Source: Aquabacter sediminis
GTDB taxonomy: Bacteria > Pseudomonadota > Alphaproteobacteria > Rhizobiales > Xanthobacteraceae
Direction of reading: 5' to 3'
Length of the DNA stretch: 64,000 nt
Assembly: GCF_028863665.1 (NCBI RefSeq)
Contig: NZ_JARBFX010000015.1
Location: forward strand, 33,801 to 97,800
Of this stretch, positions 19,760-30,200 are shown piece after piece. Each line of letters begins with the position of its first letter. The first letter of the stretch is position 1. The translations under genes and the position numbers were made by a program. Below the pieces are notes generated by a model that did no database searches, was not told the DNA's origin, and saw nothing but the letters and a program-made list of their open reading frames with translations.

Positions 19760-20748
19760 CAGCGGGAACCCACATTCTGGGCTTCGGCCATGCGGTGCCT
19801 GGCCGCCGGGTGCCGAATGGGGAAATCGAGGAGCGGCTTGGTCTCGGCCCGGGTTGGATCGAGCGGCGCACGGGCATTGTGGAGCGCCGCTGGGCCGCGC
19901 CGGAAGACACGCTGTCGGACCTCGCCGCAGCGGCGGGCCGGATGGCACTCGCCGAGGCTGTGACGCACGGCCTCGATCGAGGCGCCATCGGCCTGACCCT
20001 CCTCGCCACCTCGACGCCGGACCACCTCCTGCCGCCTTCCGCTCCCCTGGTGGCGCACAAATTGGGGCTGAGCGGATCGGGCGCTGCGGACCTTGCCGGC
20101 GCGTGCGGCGGCTTCCTCTATGCCCTGGTCCTGGCGGAGGGTTTTGTGCGGACATCGCGAACGCCGGCATTGGTGATCGCAGCCAATCTCCTGAGCCGCC
20201 GCATCAACCCTGACGAGCGGGGCAGCTGCGTCCTGTTCGCAGATGCCGCCGGGGCGGTGGTTCTGGCGCCCAGCCCGCGGCCGGAGGCGGGGATCCTTGC
20301 CGCGCACCTGACATCCGACGGGGCCGGCTATGGCCTGATCCAGGTGCCAGCCGGCGGCTCGAGCCACCCTTTTGCGCCCGACCTGCCGGTGGAGGACACC
20401 CGCATGACCATCACGGATGGACAGGCTGTGTTCGTCGAAGCGGTGCGGCTGATGACAGACAGCGCCCGGCGGGCGCTTGGCCGCGCAGGCCTTGCGGCGG
20501 ACGCAGTGGATCATTTCGTCCCCCACCAGGCCAATGCGCGCCTGATGCATGCCGTGGCTCACAACCTTGTCATTCCGCAGGACAAGGTCCTCTCCTCGGT
20601 GGCGCTGTTCGGGAATTCGTCGGCCGCCACCATCCCGCTGACCCTTTCGCTCGCCCATGAAAAAAAGCCGTTCCGCCCCGGCGAAATGCTCCTCATGAGT
20701 GCGGCGGGCGCGGGATTGACGGGCGGGGCCTGCGTTCTGCGGCTGTAG
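19756..20748 (+). CDS. bioZ: BioZ-type ketoacyl-ACP synthase III (pimelate synthesis)
   Basis: A 330-residue FabH-like enzyme with the full catalytic triad: Cys117 in GACGGF, His257 in PHQANAR and Asn287 in FGNSSAAT. In rhizobia and Brucella the FabH homologue at the end of the biotin operon is BioZ, which condenses glutaryl-CoA with malonyl-ACP to start the pimelate chain, replacing BioC/BioH. Its place here, with a GTG start overlapping the bioA stop (GTGA), supports that role. No bioC or bioH is seen in the window. FabH of general fatty-acid synthesis is the alternative, made unlikely by the operon. Confidence 0.85.
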   Translation: MTAGTHILGFGHAVPGRRVPNGEIEERLGLGPGWIERRTGIVERRWAAPEDTLSDLAAAAGRMALAEAVTHGLDRGAIGLTLLATSTPDHLLPPSAPLVAHKLGLSGSGAADLAGACGGFLYALVLAEGFVRTSRTPALVIAANLLSRRINPDERGSCVLFADAAGAVVLAPSPRPEAGILAAHLTSDGAGYGLIQVPAGGSSHPFAPDLPVEDTRMTITDGQAVFVEAVRLMTDSARRALGRAGLAADAVDHFVPHQANARLMHAVAHNLVIPQDKVLSSVALFGNSSAATIPLTLSLAHEKKPFRPGEMLLMSAAGAGLTGGACVLRL

Positions 20749-20875
20749 GCACCCCGTCCACCGCGCTTTACAGGCCCTCCTCCGGGGTGCATTCCTCATC
20801 GAACCATAGGGAAGGAGCCGGCCAGCGAGGCAGGCAGCTTTCCGAGGAGGCCGGTGGTCGGCGAGGAAACACGTA

Positions 20876-23422
20876 ATGGTCCGTTGGGCGTTGCGGGCGG
20901 TCTTGGCGCTGGGCGTCCTGGCCGGCCTTGTGGTTGGCACCTTCCTTCTGTTGGCGCGCCTGCCGTCCGCCGAACCCCTGCGCCGTACCCTCGTGGAACG
21001 GGGACTGACGCAGATCTGGGGCCAGCCGGTCGAAGTGAAGGGTGCGGTCTCCGTCACCTTCCGACCACGCCTTGCCGTCCATGCCCGGCAGGTGGTGTCG
21101 TCCACTGTCGGCGAAGAGGCGGAGATCGGCGAACTGGTCCTGGCGCTCGCGCCCTACGCGGATCTGCGGCCGGACAGCCCCTTCTTCGGCTTCGCGCTCT
21201 CCGATGCGCGGTTCAACATTCTCATTCACCAGCACCTCAACCCAGCCCCGGGCTCCATCCTCTCCTCGCCCGTCCAATTGCTGCGCCACCTCCCCCACCT
21301 GAAGCTCGACCGGGTCGCCGTCGACTTCAACGATCCCGAACTTGGTTGGCGCTTCCTCGTGGAGCTGGACCGGCTGAGGACCTCCCCGGAAGGCGGCCGC
21401 GAGAAGGGCGAGGCCAAGGGACGCCTGAATGGGCGGCCGCTCGACCTCAGTTTCATATTTGATCGTGAGACGGAGCGGCCGGAGTTCGAAGCCGACAGCG
21501 CAAGGCCCTATGGCGCGAAGATTTTATTCGGATCGCAGGGCCTCACCGGGAGCCTGATGGTGCGCGCCCCGAACCTGGAGTTCGAGGGCGACATGGTGGG
21601 CAGCCTGACTGCGCGCACAACGAGCCTTGACGACCTCCTGGCGCTCGCTCGCATCGCCCCGATCGGCGGAGGCTCCGGCCACATGAGCGCGGAACTGGGC
21701 ATCGAGGCCCATGCGCTGTCCGTGCCGAAGCTGAACGTGGACTTCACCCTTCCGGACGGGGCCCGCGTGACCCTCCATGGCAAGGTCGACGACGCCCTCC
21801 ACGGAAAGGGCATCTCCATCAATGCAGTGGCGGACATCGACCCCGATGCTCCCCCCGCCGTCTCCATCCGCGACATCACGGTGACCCGGCTGTCCGGCCA
21901 TTTTCTCAACGCCCGTCGCGGCTTGATGCTTAACGACATCCATATCGGCACCAACGCGTTCGCCGAGAACCTGCGGGAGATCGGCCCCATCCAGGTGGCA
22001 CGCGTCCAGCGCGGGCCGGACGGCGAGGTGGCGCTACGGGGCATTTCCGTGGTGGCCGGCCCGGAGGACAAGCCCATCTTCCGCCTGACCGGTTCCATTG
22101 GCGACGTGCTGGATTTCTCCCAGGTGGAACTGGCCGGCAGCATCGACATGGCGGTGTCCGACGTGCTCCTCCTTTCGGGCGGGAAACCTGAGGACCTCGG
22201 ACGCCTCGTCGGCAATATCGCCATCTCCGACGCCGACGGAACCCTCGGCATCAACGCCTTCACGGCGGAACTTCAGGGTACAGATCTCGTCAGGGCGAAG
22301 CTGGCGCTCCGCCTCGACGACCTGCCCGGTGAGAAGGGACCCCAGCCGACCCAGTTCCATGCCGACATCCAGGTGCCCCGTCTGGGGCAACTCGCGCGCG
22401 CCCTCGGCTTTTCCAGCGACTTCGACGGACCCGCGAGCTTTCTCGGCGACCTTGCCGGCACCAGTGACAGCCTGAAGGCGGACGGGCAGGTGGAGCTCGG
22501 CCGCACCCGCATCGACGGCGCGCTCACCTCCGAAGCCCGCGGGGAGCGCAGCTTCATATCCGGACACATCCACTCCCCCACCCTCTATGTGAACGAATTG
22601 CGCGAGGTGTTCCGGCGCGATGACGACAGCCCCCCTGTGCCCCGCATTTCCATCGTCGGCGCCAGCGCGCCCGCTGGCGGCAGCCAACTGGACCTCATCG
22701 CCTCCACCGATGCCGATGTGCGGGTGAGCGCCGATCGGCTCGATGGATCCGTGGAGGGGGCGAGCGGGATCGAGGCGCGCGTCCGGCTTGAGAAGGGCGT
22801 CCTGCGGGGCGACCCGGTCCGGGTGCGCTATGGCGGCGGTGTGATCGAGGCGGTGGTCAGCAGTGAAGGCGAGCAGGTCCTGCGCGCCAAGGGCAATGGC
22901 CAGGGCTGGCCGCTGGCCTCACTGATGCGCGGCGGCAAGGGCGGCGTTTCCGCATCCGGTACCGTGCGTCTGGATTTCGACCTCACAGCCAAGCTGGGCG
23001 TCGACACCGACCCGCTCCGCACCCTGGACGGCACCGCCACAGCGCGGGTGCGCAATGGGCGGCTCGGCACCGGCATGCTGGACCTCGCCGGCCTCGGCGT
23101 GCTGGGGGGCCTGTTCAATCCCAACGTGATGAAGGGCGAGAGCCCGCTGCGCTGCGTGAAGGTGCCGCTGAGCTTCAGCAACGGGGTCGGGAAGACCGAC
23201 CCGGTGATCGTAATCGAGACCGATGCGGTGCAGGCGCTCGGGCGCGGCACCATCAATCTGGTGCGCAACACGGTCGACCTCTACATGGTGCCCCGGCCCC
23301 TCAATGCCCTCGGCGGGGCGGCGGGCTACAGCTTTACGGTGAAGGGCAACCTGGACAGTCCGACCATCGGCATGGCGAGCGGCGGCGGCACGGGGCTGAA
23401 GGGCAATTACCGCTGCGAGTGA
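20876..23422 (+). CDS. AsmA-like / DUF3971-type envelope protein
   Basis: An 848-residue protein with one N-terminal membrane helix (about residues 5-28) and a long, beta-rich periplasmic body of the AsmA kind. The C-terminal part carries the family pattern GTATARVRNGRLGTGMLDLAGL and TDPVIVIETDAVQALGRGTINL, followed by the tail VKGNLDSPTIGM. AsmA-like proteins are thought to bridge the periplasm and move phospholipids. It follows the biotin operon after 127 bases and may have its own promoter. Confidence 0.8.
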   Translation: MVRWALRAVLALGVLAGLVVGTFLLLARLPSAEPLRRTLVERGLTQIWGQPVEVKGAVSVTFRPRLAVHARQVVSSTVGEEAEIGELVLALAPYADLRPDSPFFGFALSDARFNILIHQHLNPAPGSILSSPVQLLRHLPHLKLDRVAVDFNDPELGWRFLVELDRLRTSPEGGREKGEAKGRLNGRPLDLSFIFDRETERPEFEADSARPYGAKILFGSQGLTGSLMVRAPNLEFEGDMVGSLTARTTSLDDLLALARIAPIGGGSGHMSAELGIEAHALSVPKLNVDFTLPDGARVTLHGKVDDALHGKGISINAVADIDPDAPPAVSIRDITVTRLSGHFLNARRGLMLNDIHIGTNAFAENLREIGPIQVARVQRGPDGEVALRGISVVAGPEDKPIFRLTGSIGDVLDFSQVELAGSIDMAVSDVLLLSGGKPEDLGRLVGNIAISDADGTLGINAFTAELQGTDLVRAKLALRLDDLPGEKGPQPTQFHADIQVPRLGQLARALGFSSDFDGPASFLGDLAGTSDSLKADGQVELGRTRIDGALTSEARGERSFISGHIHSPTLYVNELREVFRRDDDSPPVPRISIVGASAPAGGSQLDLIASTDADVRVSADRLDGSVEGASGIEARVRLEKGVLRGDPVRVRYGGGVIEAVVSSEGEQVLRAKGNGQGWPLASLMRGGKGGVSASGTVRLDFDLTAKLGVDTDPLRTLDGTATARVRNGRLGTGMLDLAGLGVLGGLFNPNVMKGESPLRCVKVPLSFSNGVGKTDPVIVIETDAVQALGRGTINLVRNTVDLYMVPRPLNALGGAAGYSFTVKGNLDSPTIGMASGGGTGLKGNYRCE

Positions 23423-23454
23423 GCCGGCCGCCTCCATCGCCCCCATAGAACAAT

Positions 23455-23480
23455 CCCCCCGCCCCCGAAGGCGCGGGGGG
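23455..23480 (-). terminator. GC-rich stem-loop just after the symporter gene
   Basis: CCCCCCGC (23455-23462) pairs with GCGGGGGG (23473-23480), with further pairing possible inside. It lies seven bases past the symporter stop on the minus strand and is followed there by ATTGTTC. It also sits between convergent genes and could stop transcripts from either side. Confidence 0.5.
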
Positions 23481-23487
23481 TGAGAGA

Positions 23488-24756
23488 TCAGGCTGCGATG
23501 GCCAGCTCCTCGTCATCGTCGTCCTTGCCCACATCCACATTCTCGCCCTCCCACTTGGCGACCACGGTGGTGGCAAGGCCGTTGCCGATGACGTTGGTGG
23601 CGGACCGCCCCATGTCCAGGAACTGGTCGACGCCGAGAACCAGGAGCAGGCCGGCTGATGGCAGCTTGAACATCTCAAGCGTCGCCGCCACCACCACCAG
23701 GGAGCCGCGCGGCACCGCGCCCATGCCCTTGGACGTGACCATGAGGGCGAGCAGCATGACGATCTGCTGGCTCCAGCTCAGCTCGATGCCATAGGCCTGG
23801 GCGATGAAGAGCACCGCGAAGGTGCAATACATCATGGAGCCGTCCAGGTTGAACGAATAGCCGAGCGGCAGCACGAAGCTGACGATCTTCTCGCTCACCG
23901 GTACCCGCTCCAGCTGGCGCATCATGGAGGGATAGGCCGCCTCGCTGGAGGCGGTGGTGAAGGCGACGATGAAGGGCGCCCGCAGCAGCGACACCACACG
24001 GATCGCCGTCTTGCCGAGGAACAGGAAGCCGGCCCCGAACATCACGCACCACAGGATGGCCAGGCTCAGATAGAAGGAGGCCATGTACTTCCCATAGGTG
24101 AGAAGGATGCCCGGCCCGTGCTCCGTCACGATGGAGGCGATGGCCGCGAACACCGCGAGCGGCGCCAGGGACATCACATAGCCGGTGATCTTGAGGATGA
24201 CGTGCGAGGCCTCCTCGATCAGCGCCACCAGCACGCGCGCCTTGTGCCCCACGGAAGCCGCCGCCACCCCGAAGAAGATCGAGAAGATGACGATCTGGAG
24301 CACTTCATTGTTGGCCAGCGCCCCCACCGCGCTGCTGGGCACAGCGTGCTTGATGAACTCGTCGAGCGAGAAGGAGCCCGCCTGGATGCCGGAGGAGGCG
24401 TCCAGCGGCGGCAGGGGCATATTGAGGTCCTTGCCCGGCGCCAGCAGGTTCACCATCACCATGCCGATGAAGAGCGAGACCAGAGAGGCCGTGATGAACC
24501 ACAGCATGGCCTTTCCGCCCACCCGGCCGATGGTCTTCATGTCACCCATATGCGCCACGCCGGCCACCAGCGAGGTGAAGACCAGCGGGCCGATGATCAT
24601 CTTCACCAGGCGCAGGAAGATCTCGGTAATCAACGAGATGTGGTTGGCGATGTTCTCGGCGACCTTGGGGTCCGGCCAGAGGACATGATTGGCATATCCG
24701 ACAATGACGCCCAGGATGAGCGCGATAACGATATACAAAGTCAGCTTGTGCTTCAC
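23488..24756 (-). CDS. Dicarboxylate/amino acid:cation symporter (DAACS family)
   Basis: A 422-residue inner-membrane importer of the GltP/DctA family, coupling uptake of C4-dicarboxylates or acidic amino acids to protons or sodium. Key blocks are SSEAAYPSMMRQLE in the first re-entrant hairpin, GYSFNLDGSMMY in helix 7, TSKGMGAVPRGS in the second hairpin and FLDMGRSATNVIGN in helix 8. DMGR leans toward GltP-like members, but the substrate is not certain. The GTG at 24756, preceded by GGGGGA, begins exactly where the family begins; the 70 upstream codons in frame are not conserved. The C-terminus is unusually acidic (KDDDDEE). Confidence 0.88.
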   Translation of the reverse strand: MKHKLTLYIVIALILGVIVGYANHVLWPDPKVAENIANHISLITEIFLRLVKMIIGPLVFTSLVAGVAHMGDMKTIGRVGGKAMLWFITASLVSLFIGMVMVNLLAPGKDLNMPLPPLDASSGIQAGSFSLDEFIKHAVPSSAVGALANNEVLQIVIFSIFFGVAAASVGHKARVLVALIEEASHVILKITGYVMSLAPLAVFAAIASIVTEHGPGILLTYGKYMASFYLSLAILWCVMFGAGFLFLGKTAIRVVSLLRAPFIVAFTTASSEAAYPSMMRQLERVPVSEKIVSFVLPLGYSFNLDGSMMYCTFAVLFIAQAYGIELSWSQQIVMLLALMVTSKGMGAVPRGSLVVVAATLEMFKLPSAGLLLVLGVDQFLDMGRSATNVIGNGLATTVVAKWEGENVDVGKDDDDEELAIAA

Positions 24757-25238
24757 TCTGGTCCCCCGTCCGTTCTGCTTGCTTGAAAACTCACCCCAGC
24801 ATGCGGGGTTTATCCCTGCGCGGTCGAAGCCATGGAATGCGTGTCGACGCATGCGCCATGGGGTCGGATTTACACGTGGATCGGGCCGGCCTCCGTGCGG
24901 GAGCCCGGCACCATCCAAGCTGCGGCGGAACAATGAGTTTTCAAACAGCCTCCCCGTTGCGGGCACCCTCGCATTTCGGCCGAAATGTGTCGAGCGTCTG
25001 TTCTAGGCATGGCAAATCCCGGCTGCAGAATTTGCAGGCAGCTGTCCCTCCAGGCCTGTCGCTGCGTCATCTGCCGGCTCGAATGCCTGCAGGTCCAGCC
25101 ATTTCCCAAGCTTGGCTTCATGAAATCAGAGGCTTAGGCTCACACTCCCTTAACGACGCCACGCCGCGCGCATGGACGCGCGGGAGCCCGGCCGCTAAGA
25201 TTGCTCTGACCCTGGATTTCCACCGAGGCGGAGCATCG
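24757..25238. other. 482-base spacer between the divergent symporter and tamA genes
   Basis: No convincing gene. A frame in phase with tamA stays open across it but has no family similarity. In the symporter leader, ACCCC (24793-24797) and GGGGT (24805-24809) form a small hairpin, and CTGCA/TGCAG repeats lie near 25023. Promoters for both genes must lie here, but no clear sigma-70 or sigma-54 motif could be fixed by eye. Confidence 0.55.
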
Positions 25239-27227
25239 TTGCGACCTACCCACCGGCGTCTGACGTCACGCAGCACTTCCGGCGAGGTCTTTGTCCGCCT
25301 CTCATGCGTCTCCCTCGCTCTCGCGGGAGCGGGCGCCCTGTTCTGCACGTCTCCCGCCCGGGCCGATGACCCCACTTTTTTTGACCAGGCGATGGCATGG
25401 TTCAATCCGGACGCCGCTCGGGACGAAGCGCCGGCACCCGATGCCGTGCCTTATGGAGTCACCTTCGACGTAATCGGGGATGGCGCAGCGCGCACAGCGG
25501 TGACCCAAGCGTCGAACCTGGAGACGCTGCGCCGCGCCCCTCCCTCCGGCGCGGCCGGCCTGGTCCGCCGGGCGCTGGCGGACAATGACCGGATCGTCGC
25601 CGCACTGTTCAGTCAGGGCTATTATGGCGGCAGCCTGAAAATCACCGTTGCCGGCCGCCCGCCGGATGCGCCGGACGTGTTCGCGGCCGTGGACGCGGCG
25701 CGCAAGGCCGGCCCTGTCCCGGTGGTGGTGCGCGTGGAAACCGGCCCGCGCTTCACCTTCGGCACCGTGCAGATCCTCGATGCCGCCACCCGCAAGCCCC
25801 TGCCCTCCATGCCGACCCTGCGCAGCCTGAACCTGGTGGCCGGCGAACCCGCACGGTCCACGGCGGTGATCGCAGCCGAGGGGCGGATCGTGGCGCGCCT
25901 ACGGGACGAGGCCCATCCCTTCGCCAAGATCACGGCGAAGGACGTGGTGGCGGACCATGCCACCCGCATGCTCAACGTCACCTTCCTGGTGGCGCCAGGG
26001 CCAGTGGCCACCTTCGGCCCGTTCACGGTGAGCGGCGGGGAGAGCCTGCCGCCCAATTTCGTTTCAGAGCGGATCGACATCCGCCCCGGCGAGCCCTTCT
26101 CGCCGGATCGGCTGGAGCGGCTGCGCCGCCGCCTCCTCACCTATGAAATCATCGGTTCGGTGCGCTTCGTCGAGGCCGACCGGCTGAATGCGCGCGGCGA
26201 GCTGCCCATCGAGGTGCAGATCGGCGAGCGCAAGCCGCGCTATGTGGGCTTCTCGGCCAATTATTCGAGCACGGATGGCTCCTCAGCCAATGCCTTCTGG
26301 GGTCACCGCAACCTGTTCGGCGGCGGCGAGACCTTGCGGCTCGACGCGCAGGCTTCCTGGTTCGGCGAGAAGTCCGACGCGGTTCCCGATGCCGACCCGT
26401 TCGGCTACAAGGTTTCCGCCACCTTCATGAAGCCGGGCATCTTCACCCCCAATGACGACCTGGTCGCCCAGGCGGCGGTGCTGCGCGAAGTGACCAATGC
26501 CTATGTCCGCGAGGCCGTCACCTTCCTCGGCGGCGTGCGGCACAGGTTCGACGATTATATGAGCCTCCAGGTGGGGCTGGATCTGGAAGCCTCCAAGGTG
26601 GAGGACAGCACCGGCTGGCGCGACTATCCCATTGCCGGCGTTCCATTCGACTTCAACTTCGACAATACGGACAGCCTGCTGGATGCCTCGCGCGGCGTGC
26701 GCGCCAGCGCCACGGTGGAGCCCTTTGCCTATTTCGGCGGCGAAGGCGCAGGTCCCGTTCTCATGAAAGCCTCGATCTCCACCTATAAGGCGCTGGACGA
26801 GGACAACCGCATCATCCTGGCGGGCAAAGTGGCGGCGGGCTCCATTTTTGGCGTCCAGTACGAGAACGCCCCGCCCCAGCGGTTGTTCTATGTGGGCGGC
26901 GGAGGCACCTTGCGCGGTTACGAATATCAGGCGGCGAGCCCCCGCAATGCCCAGGGCATCATTGTCGGCGGCCTGAGTTTCTTCACCGCATCGGCGGAGG
27001 CGCGCATCCGCATCACCGATACCATCGGCATCGTGCCCTTCTTCGATCTGGGCGCGGCCTTCGCATCCGACGTGCCAGACTTCAACAATCTGCAATATTC
27101 CTACGGCATCGGTCTGCGCTACTACACCGCCATCGGGCCGATCCGGCTCGACCTCGCCTTCCCCGGCGACGCCCAGGTGGCCGGCACCAATTACGGGCTG
27201 TATGTCAGCCTGGGGCAGTCCTTCTGA
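25239..27227 (+). CDS. tamA: TamA, outer-membrane subunit of the TAM complex
   Basis: A 662-residue Omp85-family protein with signal peptide (cleaved near TSPARADD), three POTRA-like domains (about residues 70-330) and a 16-strand barrel. The barrel has the Omp85 motif VGGGGTLRGYEYQ, whose RGY triplet is the diagnostic site, and ends in the expected C-terminal phenylalanine (SLGQSF). With TamB it helps insert proteins and lipids into the outer membrane. The start TTG 25239 has GGAG five bases upstream and puts the signal peptide near the N-terminus. The stop overlaps the tamB ATG (TGATG). Confidence 0.88.
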   Translation: MRPTHRRLTSRSTSGEVFVRLSCVSLALAGAGALFCTSPARADDPTFFDQAMAWFNPDAARDEAPAPDAVPYGVTFDVIGDGAARTAVTQASNLETLRRAPPSGAAGLVRRALADNDRIVAALFSQGYYGGSLKITVAGRPPDAPDVFAAVDAARKAGPVPVVVRVETGPRFTFGTVQILDAATRKPLPSMPTLRSLNLVAGEPARSTAVIAAEGRIVARLRDEAHPFAKITAKDVVADHATRMLNVTFLVAPGPVATFGPFTVSGGESLPPNFVSERIDIRPGEPFSPDRLERLRRRLLTYEIIGSVRFVEADRLNARGELPIEVQIGERKPRYVGFSANYSSTDGSSANAFWGHRNLFGGGETLRLDAQASWFGEKSDAVPDADPFGYKVSATFMKPGIFTPNDDLVAQAAVLREVTNAYVREAVTFLGGVRHRFDDYMSLQVGLDLEASKVEDSTGWRDYPIAGVPFDFNFDNTDSLLDASRGVRASATVEPFAYFGGEGAGPVLMKASISTYKALDEDNRIILAGKVAAGSIFGVQYENAPPQRLFYVGGGGTLRGYEYQAASPRNAQGIIVGGLSFFTASAEARIRITDTIGIVPFFDLGAAFASDVPDFNNLQYSYGIGLRYYTAIGPIRLDLAFPGDAQVAGTNYGLYVSLGQSF

Positions 27228-30200
27228 TGCGCGCGCTCCATCTCGCCTCGCGCTCCCTCCTCTATCTGGCGATCTTCCTGATCGGCTTCCTGCTGGCTGG
27301 CTTCGGCCTCATCCAGACGCCGCCGGGCCGCGCCATGATCGCCTCGCTCGCCAGCCGGATGGCCTCCGCAGACGGGCTGAAGGTGCAGATCGAGGGGTTG
27401 TCGGGATTCATCCCATCCAGCATGCGGGTGGCCAGCATCGACCTTTCCGACCCGGACGGTTCGTTCGCACGCATCGAAGGGTTGACTGTTCACTGGAGCC
27501 CGCTGGCGCTGCTGTCGGGCAGCGTGAATGTGGGGCTCGTCAGCGCAGATCGCGTCATCGTGCAACGCAAGCCCGATCTGCCGCCGGCACCGGCGAAGGC
27601 TTCCGAGGGCTCCAGCTTCGGGCGCAACCTGCGGGTGCTGGTGGACCGCATCGAGACACCGGCCGTGGACATTGAGGAGCCGGTGTTCGGCCAGAAGGCC
27701 CGCTTCGGCTTTGAGGGCGGGCTTCGCATCGACGGCCCCGGCCAGGGGCTCTCGCTGAATTTCAACCTCAACCGCAGGGATGCCGAGGGCTTCGCCGCCG
27801 GCACCGTGCGCTACGCGCCGGAAACGGCAGCCCTTGACGTGGACATCACCGCCCGGGAGCCGGAGGGCGGCATCTTCGCCCGCCTCGCCGGCCTTGAAGG
27901 CCTGCCCGCCTTCGATGCCCAGGTGAAGGGCGCGGGCACGCTGGACGCCTGGGCGGGGACGTTGGAAGCGAAGGCGGGCGATCTTGCCCGCCTCGAAGGG
28001 GCGGCGTCCGTGCGTGCCCAGGGCAATGCCCGCGTGGTCCAACTGACCGCCCGCGGCGATGTGGGACGGGCGCTTCCCCAGGCTTATTCCCGCCTCTTCG
28101 AAGGGGAAAGCGACCTCTCGAGCCGCATCGTCATGGCCGAGGATGGCGGCTTCCAGGTGGATGTGCTCGATCTGCGCTCCGCTGGCTTCAGCTTCTCGGC
28201 GCGGGGCGGCGTGCCCACCAACGGCCCGATCACCCTCACCTTCCAGGCCCGCACGGGCTCCGCCGAGCGCTATTCCGCCCTGCTGCCGGGCCTCGCCTGG
28301 GACGAAGCCCGGCTCGAGGGTGGCATTTCCGGCACCCTCCTTGCCCCGCAGATGCAGGTGCAGGTGAACGCCACCAAGGTGGCGGGCTTTGGCTATGGCA
28401 TCGCCGTCCTTAAGGCCGAGGCGAGCGCCGTGCCGGATTCGGCGGGCACCTTCGCCCTGAAGGCGGACGCCACAGGGGAGGGACTTTCCGCCACCGATCC
28501 GAAGGTCGCCGCGGCCCTCGGCCCGCGCGGCACCCTCTCGGTGCGCGGCGTCCGGGCGCGGGGGGAGGATCCCCGGCTGACCGAAGCCACGGTCCGCCTC
28601 ACCGGCGCCGACCTGCGCTTTGCCGGCAAGGCGGATCTTGAGACCATTGACGGCCGGCTGGACGTGGCGCGGCTTGATCTTGCCGCCCTCTCCCCCTTCG
28701 CGGGACGCCCCCTGGCCGGTCTTGTCGCCCTCACTGCCGATGTGAAGCGCGCCAGCGCCCAGGGCGCCCTGACCCTGTCGGTTGCTGGCACCGCCAAGGA
28801 CGTGGCCACGGGCGAGCCGACCCTGGACGGTCTCGCGGGAGGCGCATCCAGCTTCAAGGGAGGCCTTTCCGTCGCCCCCGACGGATCTGTGGCGGTGGAC
28901 AATTTCACCCTCGACGCCCCGGGCGCCGCGCTCGCGGTGAACGGGCGCATCGACACCCGCACGGCCGATCTCGCCGCCCAGCTCACCTTGCCGGACCTGA
29001 GGCGCCTGGACGGGCGGCTTGAGGGAGCGGCACGGGCAAAAGCCGCCTTTTCGGGGCGCCTCGCTGCCCTCGACATGACCGCGCAGGCCACCATCGCCAA
29101 TGGCAAGGCCATGGGCCACGCCATTGAAGGCCTCACCATTGATGTCACCGCCAAGGACCTCACGGGCCGGATCTCGGGAACCGGCCAACTCGCCGGCCAA
29201 GTGGGCGGCAAGCCATCCCGCGGCAGTCTGGCCTTTGCGACGGGGGCGGATGGATCCCGTGCACTGACCGGGCTCGACCTTGCGGTCGGCAGTGTCGCGG
29301 CGCGGGGCGCGGTCACGCTGGCGCCTTCCGGCCTTGCCACCGGCGAACTTTCCCTGGCCGCCGGAAATCTCGCCGATATTTCAGCCCTGACCCTGACCGA
29401 ACTGGGTGGCCGCGCTGACGGGACCGTCACCCTCGACACGCCCAACGGCGTCCAGCGGGTAACGGTGCGCGGCACATTTGCCAATTTTCTGGCCTCGGGG
29501 CAGCGCGTGGCCAATGCTCGGATTGATCTTTCGGTGACCGACCCGCGCGTCTCGGCCGCCATCCAGGGGGTGGTGGACGCCACCGGCATCGAGGCCGGCA
29601 GCCTCGTCATCTCCAGGGCGAGCCTGTCCGCGCAGCCGGAAGGCGCGGGGACGCGGCTTGTCCTCGACGCCGACGCCCAGGGTGCGAGCCTTGCCGCCCG
29701 CGCGCTCCTGGCCCGGCAAGGAGACGCCCAGACACTGCGCCTCGACACCCTGCGCCTGGCGCGCGACCGCACCACCGCCACCCTCAGCGCGCCCGCCACC
29801 CTCACCTATGCTGCCGGCAGCGCCAGCGTCGACCGCTTTGCCCTGGCGCTGTCCGGGGGCGGCACCGTGATGGCACAAGGACGTGCAGGCGACACGCTCG
29901 ACCTGACGCTGGAAGCCCGCGCGGTGCCGCTGGCGCTCGCCGCCCTGGTGGATCCCAGCCTGTCGCCCAGCGGAACGCTCGCCGCCAACGCGCGCATCAC
30001 CGGCACTCCCTCAGTCCCCACCGGCCGCTACGACCTGACGGTCACGCGCGCCACCATGCCCCAGATCACCGCCGCCGGAGCAGGGCCCTTCGACTTCCGG
30101 GCCAATGGCACGCTGGCGAACGGACGGGCGAGCATCGCCTCGACGCTTTCCGGTCCCTCCCTGTCGGGCATGACCATCAACGGTTCCATCCCCGTCTCCG

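Noticed and set aside
24783..25238. 152-residue N-terminal extension of TamA
   Set aside because: It has no signal or domain and would bury the signal peptide; TTG 25239 has a proper ribosome site.
27191..29200. 669-codon open frame antisense to tamB
   Set aside because: Repeats of Gly/His/Ala without domains; tamB has a continuous, well-supported frame.
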